A DNA stretch of 26,156 nucleotides from Sphaeroforma sirkka. Taxonomy: Eukaryota > Opisthokonta > Ichthyosporea > Ichthyophonida. The notes below the pieces were generated by a model that worked only from the letters and a program-made list of their open reading frames with translations, searched no databases and was not told where the DNA came from. Each line of letters starts with the position of its first letter. Position 1 is the first letter of the stretch. Both the position numbers and the translations under genes were made by a program. Where the stretch lies: the NCBI GenBank assembly GCA_001586965.3, contig LUCW03002022.1, forward strand, positions 32,501 to 58,656, given 5' to 3'. Below, piece by piece: positions 10,736 to 21,671 of this stretch.

Positions 10736-13441
10736 TAAGCATCACCGTGGTTGCGACAATACCTCTATGGAGGAGTAAATACTTCCAGTTTCATGGAGCA
10801 TGAATATATAGAAACAATAACTCCCAATCTAAGAAATAACAATATGATTGGCAGCTCCTCTTTTTGTTCTATTTATAAAGATAATAGGTAATTCACCTAT
10901 AGCAATGATATGGTCTGGTCGAATTTATTGTGAATTGCAAAACACTATAGCTTGATTATGATATAATCGGTTGACTGTTAATAATGACGTCGACAACTCG
11001 CGTATCGGTCTGCGCTGAAAAGAACTGATTAGAATAGGGCTTCAAGATCAACTAATTCTTCCTATGCCTGGCAAACACCAAGTGCACTACTTCCACTAAA
11101 ATCGAAACACGAGTTTGTCCGTTGAGGCGAAGTTTTTATTTAAAAGTTATTTGCGAGGGTCCATCACAAAAAAAAGAGAAAAGCCTGAAGTGCCTCTATC
11201 TGGTGCCAGTGACGACAAAACCAATAGTTCGACTATACTTCTGAAAAGGAAGCCGAAGAAACATTCGGGACCAAATTAGTAGTGAGAACAAAGGCTTTTG
11301 TTGTGACTATAAAGGTGAAGTGAACCTACAGTGAGATCTTTCAAGCACAGTAGTAAATTCCCATCAATTTCTATCACTGTGTAGTAGCGTAGGTGCGAGA
11401 TCTGCTTCTAATTCAACTGGTCATGCAGCTGTTGTATAATTCCGGCAGCCAAGTCAGTGAAACTGCCGGACGATAATATTAACACACTGGCAATACTGAT
11501 TGTTTGTCATAGACTGAGAGTCGAAACGCTCTTAATTCATGCACCGCTGACTGTACATTTTGATCACCAGCGACTAAGTGCCACCATGTTATTAACTCGC
11601 TTTTGTACGTGACCTGAGCTATATTGGTAAGTGCTTCCACGATCCGATACATAAAAACTTGTCTCGTGGTGTTTGGCGAGACTTGCGTTTTAAGCATCCC
11701 CCCACATTCCCCCCCCTCCCACTCGATTTATAGACAGGCGGGTTTGTTCTGATAGTGATGCTGCTCGACCGCCTTTACGTCCCTTCAAGGACGGCCACAT
11801 AGATCACATCAAATTCGCTTCTAACTATCAAATTTCCGCCGCGTTCTTTACATTGTCTTCTCAGGACAAATACTTTACCACGAAATCATTTTTTCGGTAG
11901 ACCTTCACAATGTTGTGGTCCCACATATTGCAGTTTTAATGCAATAAACGACCGCATACGCGTTGTCAGAGTAATGGCGGAGAACTCGCGAAGTATTTGG
12001 CTACAAGATATTCCTATAATGTCTACAAGTTATATTTGTATCACGTTGCCGATACACATAGGAACTTGTCGATCGCCATGGACAAAATTATCGATCTTCT
12101 ATAGGGAGCAACCTTGTAGCAGCAAGTACGATGTACGGTACGCTATAGGGCCTTGGGTAAAAGCCATATTCAACGCAACGCAAGTATAACAAGCAGTCTA
12201 GTATTTTTATTAGCTTGGGCACATTGGAATCGAGCACGGGAAAGAAAACGTTTCGAAAATTGCAACATATTCCGAAATGAAGAAGGATTGTATATATTTA
12301 CGCTGCATGTGTATCTTCAACTTGCACACTATTATAAGAACTGCTATTTATATCGCTCTTGACAGCCCTACAAAAAGATGCAAAACTTAAAACACTATTG
12401 TACATACATCAGTGAAAGTTACTTTTTGCACAACTCATATGCGGTGGATCAGAGGCAATCGTATGACCAGTCTTTTAGAGACATTATTTTTACTTTATTC
12501 TTAGAGGTAATCACACGGTTTCACATATCGCGCATTTACAAGTTTGACCTCAATCAGCCCAGACGTCCTGAAACCCTTAAGGATGGTATTTTAAACAGAT
12601 CAGATATAAGAATATAACATGTTAAAACACAATTTCTGCATAGTTACATTGCATATATATCTGTAATACGAGCCTGGACTACCGCAGTGCCCTCTGAAGC
12701 ATAACTTTGAATGTTGGTGTATGTAATGTGATAGTAAAACTAAAACATCGGGTGATCCATTAAAATTTTGCTTATTGTTCCGACTTCTAGATAGGATATA
12801 TTCGTGTTCAGCATACTCGCCACATACCACATTCATGTTCACGCATATGCACAGCTAATGAGCAGGAAAGTGGATAGGAAACTCAGGTAAATGTGAAGCT
12901 GTTGAGATTTTGACATGAGGTGGCGACTTCAGTGTTTTAAAGTGCTTTATTGAAGTCGGCATGGTTGTTGACAACAATTGATTTAGTGGTTAAAGTTAAT
13001 CAGATGTTCCGAATCACACATGCTGCCCATTATTTAGATCATGTACACCCAATAGACAATAGCCCGCCCAGGATTGACTATAAAGCGACAACCAACTGTA
13101 TGAAATTTGATCCATACTTTCGCGAATCCAAAGCAAGGTTAGATTACTCTAAATAGAGCACAAAATGCTAGCATGTTCTTAGAGAGCGACAAAAATATAC
13201 AATATTCCCTATCAATTACTGATTCAATCATCCTTAGAAAAATAAATTTATTCAGCAAGGTCAATATCTGATATCGCAAAGTATAAAATTCAAAAAATGC
13301 ACTGAATGTACCAAGTTTAAAGTATGCAGACCACCATGGAACATTGCTTTTTCGTGCAAAATTTGCTTAAATTTGGAGTAAAGAGCCTTCGGCCATACGT
13401 AACTTATACAAACTAATGTGTAGAGGGGGATGCTGCCTTTA

Positions 13442-14263
13442 TTAATTGGTACTTATGTATGCTACTTTATTTAAGCTTATCTCACTGCCAGGTGCGCAAA
13501 TCACGTGGTGCTCTTTGGCAGGAACATACGAGAATAGTGTTTCGGAAATACATTTTCGAATCCTGTTGTCATAATGGACACTTGTGACAATACCTCCAAA
13601 CCATGCCTCCAAATCATGCACGAGTTGTGGATTTTCTGATACTGCTCTAGCATAGGCACAAAGCAAAACTCCAAAGCTAAAACTTTCGTGTTGGGCTACA
13701 CCGAGTACTCTAAGGCTGTATGTAACATTATCTGTGGGGTATCATTTCATTCACCGTACTATAAAACTGAATTGATCGTCAGCTCTAGCAGGACTTGTCA
13801 CACCATCTGAAATAATAACTGTAGCGTTTGTTTTTTACTATTTGGTACTCGTTAAGTTCCCATGTGCGTTCCTTTGATTCCACGGGATCAATACAGATAT
13901 CCTTTCAAACACATCTGGGATCCCTTAAGTCGTAAGCTTTTTGCCCTAAGATACCTTTGTAAGTCCTTCATCCATATTCTATGTGCATCAGAATCACAGA
14001 AACGAACAGCCTGAGAGGATAATATCGACAAATGGTAGAATACCTCGAATAAATGCGAGTCTTTGATCCATCCCCCTGGTTCGCAGCCTTATAAAACAAT
14101 ATTTTCCTGCAAGATCCAGTCGCCGATATAAAATGACTTCGACTCTGCCAACATTCCTATCGCTATATTGGTATATATGTTGATCATATCCTTTCGCTTT
14201 TTTCCCACATGATCGCTTTTTTTCACTGCTTATTGTAGAAGACGGCACTCTCTTTCTGAACAT
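13442..14263 (-). pseudogene. Probable decayed protein kinase domain (tyrosine-kinase-like)
   Basis: Reading 14263 downward across frame changes gives kinase-like landmarks in the correct order. These are VGRVEVILYRR (glycine-loop-like, about 14149), CFIRL in the VAIK position (14095-14084), LPFVDIILSG in the HPNIV position, ILMHIEYG as a hinge (13994-13971), ELNEYQIV at the DLKxxN position (13859-13836), ISDG at the DFG position (about 13813-13803) and SFGVLL (13678-13661). DLK-to-DFG spacing (about 17) and DFG-to-SFGVLL spacing (about 43) fit the family. The N-lobe is about a dozen residues short. The invariant Lys, the catalytic Asp and the Phe of DFG are all replaced, and several stops interrupt the frame. 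If real, it is dead. The match was made by eye to degenerate motifs, so chance resemblance is possible. Confidence 0.35.
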
Positions 14264-14707
14264 ACAACGTATTTTAGCTAGTCATTAACACGTTAGACTT
14301 GCCAAGCGTTTCACTTTGGTTGGCTAGGCGTGCATTGCGATTTACCGCTAGTTTTTCTCTCATTGGTGCACCCGATGCATGAATTTCGGCCTAATGTGTT
14401 CGATGTTCTAATTTCCGTGGCAGTGCACTGCTAATTGTAGTTTGGGAATTGGGAATCAATCAAAAACTTACCGAACTTCATCTAACAGAGAAATGACAAT
14501 CATTCTCAAATACATGAAGCACACCTTAATGCGTAGTCATTGTCATTGTTATTACTAGCTGTTGTTCTCATTTGACTGGATATGCATTCCTTATCTATAC
14601 TGATAGAAGAAGAGTCTGTCCCCAAGGAAGCACAAATTATCGTCAAGCAAGCACAGATTCTATCGCCGTGAATTTAATATAGTCTTTACATTGACCCAAA
14701 TAGTCTT

Positions 14708-15015
14708 TGTAGAAATACGGCCTCCGGTCAGTCTAAAATATCAAGATCAAATGAGATTACAAAATGGTTTTTATTTGTATTTAAAAGAATTTAATACAAG
14801 CTTTTATTTTTCCAATGTTTAGTGTTTTTCCTGAGCATTTGGTATGACTCATTTACTTGGACCTATTTGAGACATTAGTAGATGTAGGATATTATAAACA
14901 TAACTTTATAAACTCTGAACTACTACTAATAGTTTCTTTTTTAACTTTCCTTCAGATGGAACTTTATATATAATAGGGACGATAATATTTATTTCAATTA
15001 GGGTAAGTTTCATAT
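14708..15015 (+). repeat. Truncated, diverged LTR copy C (same family as 21071-21671)
   Basis: It starts tgtagaaatacggcctccgg, identical to the start of copy A, and follows it through tcaagatcaaatga, ggtatgactcatttacttgg, ctatttgaga, tagatgtaggatat and atggaacttta. It lacks internal blocks present in A (the gttctaaattcac block and the cctcccgccaatctcc block) and fades near 15015. The other terminus is absent, so it is a fragment with no testable target duplication. Confidence 0.85.
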
Positions 15016-15167
15016 GTTTACATATACATCAGGCTTCATATTCGTTGAGGTTCTGGGAAAATTGAAGGCAACCGGGACGCCAAGTGCCTGTATACCCATC
15101 CTTTCTCCTTGAACCAGCTGTGTACAAGAGATATAGTTTTCTAGCTTCGGGGCGAGTGATGCAACGA

Positions 15168-16890
15168 TCAAGACATACGGTGCGTTAGTTCACGGCGATG
15201 GATACAGAATACCTCTACCTTTGGGTGAGAACTAAAACCTGTGTACCATTGCGTGGAATAAAGCTGGCCCACACTTGTAGTGGTATTATGGGCTGAGTCG
15301 GTCTGAGTTATTTTGGTCGTGATACCAAGAAGGGTGAGGTTGTCATTCGCAATTCTATTTCGGAGCGAAGTTGCGGGCTGTCCGATACCACACCACACAA
15401 CTGATGTATTTGGAATATCTTGGCTAGCCATAGCGGGAAGCATCATAGGTGGTACCAGAGTTCTCGATGATTTGGTCTGTACCGAAATCTGGAAATAGTA
15501 CTTCAGTAAAGTGATGAGACGGGGTATGTAGAACATCAATCTATCTACTAGTACTGGATGGGGACAAATTGGTGCCTGTTGTTCGTGAAGAAGGAAGCTC
15601 CCGAGATGTTCGTAGAGAGTCAATACGCCGTGGTAATCATGCCGATTCTGTAGTAGTTGTAGTAAGTCCGGTTCAATTGGGGGTAGATTAGGGCCCACCA
15701 GGATACGCCATATCACAGAACTGATACAAGCAAAGTGGCGGGATGTAAAAGTATTTTATTCAGGGCACACAGGACAGAGGCATCCACCAGTACGATGGTC
15801 AAGCAATTTGAACAGGAACGTGTTGGTTGCTATCATGACACAAAGGCGGATTGGGATGTGTTCGCGGCAATGGGTAAAGCTATCATGGGATGGCTTGTCC
15901 CGGTCCGTGGTGGGGAGTTCTCCTCTTATAAGTCGATAGTAGTATTGGCGGCAAGCCTTGCCTGCTATCTCCTTGGTTGTGAGACGTTGTGTGGTATTGT
16001 GTCGGATCTGCTCGCGGAGCTTACGAAGTTCTTTGTGTTGAGGTGTGCACCCGTCCCTTGATTCTAGATAAGCGTAAATACTGAACGGGAATTTGTCAGG
16101 AGGTCTGTTCCGTGTCCAAGCGGGTCTCGTAAGTGGTGCGAGTGGGTTTGTACTGTTGATTTAGTCAAGATGTAGTCCCAGGCAGCCAGCAAAGTACCCC
16201 ACAAATTGGCGTGCTGGAAGTAAACAGCAAAAGCGAAGAAGACGTATGTGATAGTATGGGAGTTTTGGAAATATAGTGCCGGTTATGATAGCTGCTGCTT
16301 GGATTAATGCTGAGTTGTACCGCTCGTACAACGGCTGTAACGCGGCATGCCAAATAGGTGGAGCCCATGCAATGATGTTCAGACCATAGGTGGCCGTCGA
16401 AAGTGTTAATGTCTTGAATATTTCTGGCCGATTTCGCGGATGGCGCCAGCTGAATACGTGAAACCCATACGCCCGGAAGCACACTATAACCTGGAGTAGT
16501 GCTGACACGAGATGGTCCATGTGTTGTACAAAGTCGATACCAGGTGTGCCCTAGGACATTTGAAGCCCCAAGTGTTTGGAAGGCTGTAGTCAGATGTCAG
16601 AGAGCTACGCCGCTATAGGCATGGGAGGGATAAGTAGGTGTCTGTTGAGAGTGTTCGCATTTGGGGGGCCTACTAGCGTTGGCGTGATGAGATGTCCTTT
16701 GATACGGAGAAGCGATACCTTGTGCAGCATACTCGACGATCTCTTTCGGGGCTTAAGAATCTCTTCTTCTAGACCGGATTGTTGACCCCAATCATCGATC
16801 GCGTTCAGGAAGGGTTGCAACTGAACAGACTGCGGAGCTTGAATGAGGAGATGCGCAATAGCCAGGGAGTCCAAAAGGAGAAACGCATAG
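15168..16890 (-). mobile_element. LINE-like (non-LTR) retrotransposon remnant: RT thumb and C-terminal zinc finger
   Basis: Three minus-strand segments read in the order expected for a LINE ORF2 tail. At about 16890-16605, after a degenerate YADD-like site, comes LDSLAIAHLLIQAPQSVQ, then FLNAIDDWGQQSGL, the usual palm-to-thumb region. At 16520-16161 the stretch with KTLTLSTATYGLN and WAPP, then LQPLYERYNSALIQAA, is the LINE thumb. Near 15800 CLCPVCPE followed by a His/Cys pair resembles the C-terminal CCHC finger. A 182-codon frame (15716-15168) extends the tail. The reading frame shifts several times and the catalytic Asp pair is not intact. There is no endonuclease domain and no poly-A end, so it is truncated at both ends. 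It lies between the LTR C fragment and chromovirus copy 1. Confidence 0.7.
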
Positions 16891-17528
16891 GGTGTTTAGT
16901 TCAGATAGTGACGGTGACAGTAGGTCATCGGAGGAGTGTGTGCTCTCCGTCCCTGAGCACAGGGAAGAAGAGAGCTATAGTGAGGATGCGGCATCATCAG
17001 GCAGGTTTAACCGCAGCTGACAGGTTCGCAGATAAATACCTCAAATAAGGGTCAACTGCAGCTTTTCTCACGGTAACACGTGAGATACTTAAGTCGTCCA
17101 TGAAGCAACCACCAACCGGTTCTGTTGGTGTGCGCCCCAAGAGTGGGCCGCCCTTATCTGATGAAAAGACGGGAGCGAGTGATCAGCGTATCACAGCGCC
17201 AACACAAGTATTGGTCTTGGGCCATAAGTTCTCAGTAACCTCACCTCTGACCAGCTCCGCAGGTACATCCCCAAAGAGGCGCCCGACCACAGGCTCTGCG
17301 CGCGGTGCTCAATAAAGCACGCATCGTAGTCAGCCCGTCCCTCACCAACAACAATTCAGTAACCCTAAATGAGAGCACGACCGACCGATTGCATGATGAC
17401 AACAAATATTTGGGATGACTTCATTGGCGTGTGGAACCGCGATGTCAAGTGGTAGCATATACGGGGTTCCCAAGGCCACCTGTACAAGTATTGGCCCTAC
17501 ACATGGGCGTAAAATTCAGCGATTACTT
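16891..17528. other. Unresolved stretch between LINE remnant and chromovirus copy 1
   Basis: On the + strand, about 16897-17010 reads an acidic, Ser-rich peptide (SSDSDGDSRSSEE, then EEESYSEDAAS). From 17100 to 17315 a 71-codon frame rich in Pro, Ser, Thr and Gly follows in a different frame. Both compositions are typical of disordered gag or ORF1 segments, so a + strand element fragment is possible. On the minus strand an isolated CFMDDLSIS occurs. None of these is enough to name a family. Confidence 0.35.
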
Positions 17529-17851
17529 TTAAATTGCCGTACGTGGGATAAGCAACGGGTTTGCTTGCATCATCGATAGAAGTAAAGGAAACCATGGCGC
17601 ACGTGTGTTCAACGGTAAACATATTGTTGCCGACGCCTTGTCCTTCAACACCTTACTTAACACCTTATATATAAGACGCCAAGGTGGGTTCATCCATGCG
17701 TTGTATTTACTCCAGTCAAACTTAATTGCCCCGCCATCCTTGTCGTACGACCAGTATTGTCGAAGTTGAGAATTATGACTCGAGGCAAAAGCGTTAACGT
17801 CATTTGGTCCAAAGTGCTTCTGGATCTGGTCAAAGAAATCCGGAAACAACT
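17529..17851 (-). pseudogene. FAS/NPPW domain downstream of RNase H, copy 1
   Basis: A 106-codon frame contains FFDQIQKHFGPNDVNAFASS, HNSQLRQYWS, DWSKYNAWMNPPW, LIYKVLSKVLKDK and CLPLNTRAPWFPLL. The pattern of a D/N-x-FAS block, then NPP plus an aromatic residue, then an APWFPLL-like block recurs downstream of RNase H in some DIRS and gypsy-type elements. NPPW resembles the (D/N)PP(Y/W/F) motif of N6-adenine methyltransferases. Its role in retrotransposition is not established as far as I know. It starts about 140 bp after the RNase H stop. The family memory is general, so the name is descriptive. Confidence 0.6.
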
Positions 17852-17992
17852 TCCAACATGACGTATAGAATATCGCGGGTTAGTTGATATCCGCCGTACC
17901 CTCATGAACACGACTCCACATGTCTGGTAACTTCTTCATTTTTTTCCAGGTACATGTGTAATAGTATAATTGAGCTGTGCAATAATATGATG

Positions 17993-18340
17993 TCAGCGCT
18001 GCAACATACTATTCAACTTCAGCTGAGTGTTCATGTATATGAGAGCCTTATGGTCGGTGTGTATCGTAAACCGCTGTTCAATGAGGTGATCATGAAAGTA
18101 AACCATAGCATAGGTAAGTGCTAACAATTCTTTCATCGGGGTTGCATATTTCTGTTGTGCCTTGTTGACTATCTTCGAGAAGAACATGAGGTAAAGTTTG
18201 CGACCGTCAAATATTTGAAATAGTGCGCCACCAATTGCATAATCGCTCGCATCCATCTCTACCTCAAGTGGTACACCATCAACAGGAAAGTTCAATATGA
18301 CCGCCGATACGATAGCCTCCTTCATCTGTTCAAACGCCAA
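17993..18340 (-). pseudogene. RNase H domain (Ty3-type), copy 1
   Basis: The frame is in phase with the RT thumb upstream. It shows AFEQMKEAIVSAVILNFPVD, EVEMDASDYAIGGALFQ (first catalytic Asp in MDAS), QQKYATPMKELLAL (catalytic Glu) and TIHTDHKALIYM (catalytic Asp). These are the standard acidic residues of Ty3/gypsy RNase H. The domain itself has no stop until 17993. Confidence 0.9.
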
Positions 18341-18419
18341 TTGATGTTCTGGTTTCCAACGATCCCCAATGGGCTCTTTTGGCTTAAGTTTAGAAAAGGT
18401 TCGGAGTAGAGCTACCTTG

Positions 18420-19170
18420 TGTGCAAAGTTCGGCAGATGCTCATGTAGAAAGTTTGCTAAACCTAACGCCGAGGCAATATCTCTTTGACATCTCGGAACT
18501 GGCCAGTCAATTAAACGTTACTGCTTCCATGATCCACGTCAATGCCTTTAGCTGAGATCTTCTTTTCCAAAACCTTCACCTCACGCACCGCAAAGTGTCA
18601 TTTCTTCTGATTAAGTTTGAAGTTATTCTCCGTCAAGCGTCGAATGACCTCTTGAACCGTAGCAATGTGCTCCTCATAATCGTCCGATGCAATTATCAGA
18701 TCATCAACATAGTATTGTACATCCAGTCCTGCCATCAAATTACTGATTGTACGTTGAAATTGGGACGTGAGTGTCGTCAATCCAAAGGGAGCCGACGTAA
18801 ACTAGTACTGCTGACTGTTCCATATAAACGAAAACATGTGATGCGAATCGACGTGCACCGGTAACCGATGGTATGCGGCCGATATGTCCAACGTGGTGTA
18901 GTAACGCTTGCCCTTCAAGTTGCTGATGATTTCGTTGACCTTCGGAAGCGTCAACTGATCGCCCGGAATAAGAACATTAATCTGCCGCAGGTTTAAACAC
19001 ACGCGCACCTTGATCAGTTCACCCGACGGTGTGAATGACGGTACTGCCAACAAACGAAGGTCAACGATCGACGCCGATGTTCTACTATTAGTAACCAGTC
19101 CGTGTTCCCATTTGTCTATTTGATTCGTTACATGTGGTTTGTATTTGTCAGATACAAAATTTCTTGTTTG
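18420..19170 (-). pseudogene. Reverse transcriptase domain, copy 1
   Basis: Motifs in order are KVRVCLNLRQINVLIPGD, LTLPKVNEIISNLKGKRYYT, TLDISAAYHRLPV, TSAPFGLTTLTSQFQ and YYVDDLIIAS (catalytic YVDD at 18711-18700), then NNFKLNQKK. This is a canonical Ty3/gypsy RT. A TAG (18804-18802) interrupts just before the TSAPFGL motif. A TGA (18600-18598) stands where a Cys codon would be expected after KK. The thumb/connection resumes at LGLANFLHEHL near 18470 after frame changes. Confidence 0.92.
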
Positions 19171-19399
19171 TCGAAATAGTTCGTCCATAACATTACGATT
19201 AATCTCTGGAAATGGAGATACGAGTCCGGTTAAGCCCAATCCCAATTCACCCATCATATCCATGCACAATATTATATCAATGTTATCCAGTAGGTTCATA
19301 ATTTCAATTGTACAACCCTCAGTAGCCGCGGACCCGTACTGGACCTTTGTTGCTTGTGTTTTGCCCAAGCGTGGAGTCCTGAAGGCTTTGTCCGCCAAG

Positions 19400-19629
19400 T
19401 ATATATAACTATCCTTGGCCGGTGGTGTAATAGAGAGGTATGCCTTAGCTGCTGATGCCTGAGTGATGACTGAACGGTTGGCCCCCGTGTCAATAAGTGT
19501 GCGCATGTCATATCCGTTCACTTGTAAAGTAACATATACGCGGTTGTTAGTAGGAAACAATTTATCTTTTACTGAAAATATTCTTGTTGTCGTACGACCA
19601 AACGACATGCACATGTTCGCATCAGGCAC
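19400..19629 (-). pseudogene. Retropepsin-like aspartic protease domain, copy 1
   Basis: The segment contains LIDTGANRSVI, with the DTGA catalytic core at 19491-19480, preceded by VTLQVNGYDMRTL. About 70 residues later it has DIILCMDMMGELGL, which matches the usual IILGMDWL flap-end motif of gypsy proteases. It is in the same frame as the downstream RT. It would process the Gag-Pol polyprotein in a live element. The catalytic Asp is intact, but upstream and downstream stops make the locus dead. Confidence 0.85.
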
Positions 19630-21066
19630 CCCAGCCTGTCAATCCGAATCTGTTCTAACTTCCCAACCATCGGGTACCTGCCCATAGTCCATCAACTCAT
19701 CGTCACTCTGCACATACGATCCATCGACCAAATCATGAATGTGCATAACTTCAGTTTACCCCATCTCGGGGGGTTGGTTGATCAGGCATAGTATCACCGT
19801 CCACTAAGTTACCCGGGGTCGGAAATTAGTACTCGACCGCGAGTCCCGCGTGTCGACGTGTTTGTAGCCGATGTGCGTTGAACTGCAGTCCCACCATTTT
19901 GTGTGCGGCTACCTGTGCTAGCTTGGACCGGTACGCGTTGTAAGTTGGGACAACGACTTGCGTGTCATGGTCCCGGCGGAATGTTTTGTTCACATGAACG
20001 ACAACAAACCCGTGGGTTTGAGATAGGCGGAGCATGCGGATTGGCGCGTGTATTCGCTTCCGTACGCAAATTTGAACGTGATCGCGAGTTTCCTGGAATT
20101 CGTAGAGGACGCGAACACTTGTCCTGGCGATTTTCTTCGGCTTTGTCAACGTTCACACGGAAGACGTCGCGCATCGTTTCAGACGAGTAGTTTCGCCACT
20201 ATGGATGCATTCGAAGAGTATCCCGGTAGTACACCCCACCTGCAGCTTGGTGTATAAGATTAAGTATGCCATGGTTGCGGTATACTTGTAGGGGGTTGTC
20301 ATACTGTCGCATTTCCATGAACTCCACCTGGCGTTCAAAATCACGAATCTGAGTATCAAGCGGTACCGACGGTTTCAGCTTCATGCATGCTAACACTTGG
20401 TGGTATGCATTATCCTCCAAGTCTTGTTCTTGTGTACGTACAATAAAAACAGTCGCATCCTCAAATGTCATAGACTGTAATTTTTGTTCGTTTTCCACAA
20501 TGAAATCCAATAGCGCCTTAGGAGGCTCTTCATGCTGTAGAGCTCGGTGTAAACCCATTTTCATATGAATCAAATTTGTATGCCAGTCCAAGAAAAACGC
20601 GTGTAACTGTATCTTCTGCGGATTGTCCAAATAATAGTTACCCTGTGGGTTAGGTGGCCATTCCTTCGGTGTTCTTTTGTCAACCGTTATTGAACACGTC
20701 TTCAGAGTCTCATTCGACGCACGAATTAGACCCTGTAGCGCGCGCATCGTCTATCCGTCCATCTGCTTCTGCCTGCATCATGCCTTGTGTCAGCTGACAA
20801 ACTTGCATTTTCATCTCGGCCGCAGTCGATGCAGTAATACTAGGCTCCATAGGTTCTGAGCTTTTATGACGTTTCACTGCCCGTGGGCCTGCTAAGTATT
20901 GGTCATGACGAACAGGAAGGTGCTTGCGGTATGTAATCGTCTCAATAGGGATTTTCGCCGCATCCTGAGAATTCTCCTGTCATTCATCTGGTGAACGTGG
21001 TTTGCTGTGACGTTGCAACTTATCACGAAATAAGTTCGTTGCCATACGATTCTGTTTCATCTGTTG

Positions 21067-21070
21067 CTGC
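21067..21070. other. Target site duplication of solo LTR A (ctgc)
   Basis: The 4-bp ctgc here is repeated exactly at 21672-21675, directly outside the other end of the LTR. Four to six bases is the usual duplication size for LTR retrotransposon integration. Confidence 0.8.
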
Positions 21071-21671
21071 TGTAGAAATACGGCCTCCGGTCAGTCTAAA
21101 ATATCAAGATCAAATGATATAACATATTGTTTTTTATTTTTATTTGGAATAACTTAATACGAGTTCTTTTTCCAATATTTCTAAAGTGTTCTAAATTCAC
21201 TTTGATGGCTCCAATAGCCTGAGTATTTGGTATGACTCATTTACTTGGACCTATTTGAGATGATAATAGATGTAGGATATCATAAACTAAATTTTATAAT
21301 CTCTGAACTACTACTTGCAAGTTTTGGTCCTCCCGCCAATCTCCAAAATCCAATAAGTCTTTTTCTTTTTTTAAACCTTTCTTCATATGGAACTTTATTT
21401 ATATTAGCCGATGTATTAACTTGACTTACGTTCTTATATCTATTTACAAATTAGGCATGTGGTCATGAACACTTAGTACTTCTAGTGAAAATTATTTAAT
21501 AAAGAACAGCTAGGAGTACGTTCTGTGTGATCGAGTATATTAAGGCTCTTACCAAGAGGTAGTCCCGATCAATCTTACACAAGCTACCACTGCTAAATTC
21601 TAACTGACTTAAATTGTATCTTAGTTTATATAATATAGTTTAAAACATAGAAATATCCATCGAAGTTTACA
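21071..21671 (+). repeat. Solo LTR A (601 bp) with 4-bp target duplication, inserted in gag of copy 1
   Basis: It starts tgtagaaatac and ends cgaagtttaca (TG...CA, short inverted ends TGTA/TACA). It is flanked by ctgc at 21067-21070 and ctgc at 21672-21675. The gag-like frame resumes on the far side (minus-strand QQQMKQ begins at 21070). No internal retrotransposon sequence adjoins, so this is a solo LTR. Its true transcription direction is unknown. An AATAAA on the + strand near 21500 is compatible with + orientation. Confidence 0.88.

Larger units (their letters stand above)
9177..13441. other. AT-rich gene-poor interval, no gene recognised
   Basis: Open frames here are all under about 95 codons and show no family motif. 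Items present are a CCAAT inverted repeat (9868-9912), a 90-bp imperfect duplication (10556-10735), and a C-rich tract near 11696-11720. A minus-strand TATAAA near 11731 precedes a 72-codon frame (11697-11479) of unknown nature. A possible explanation is an intergenic spacer with decayed repeats. I cannot exclude small spliced genes. Confidence 0.6.

Noticed and set aside
13994..14263. An 89-codon minus-strand frame as an intact small gene
   Set aside because: It fits better as the N-lobe part of the decayed kinase-like sequence that continues in other frames.
15168..15716. A 182-codon minus-strand frame as an independent gene
   Set aside because: It continues directly from the LINE thumb and zinc-finger region on the same strand and has no start context or family of its own. 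It is treated as the tail of that element.
17093..17104. FMDD on the minus strand as a reverse transcriptase active site
   Set aside because: None of the other RT motifs flank it, and the residues after it do not fit an RT thumb. It is a lone four-residue match.
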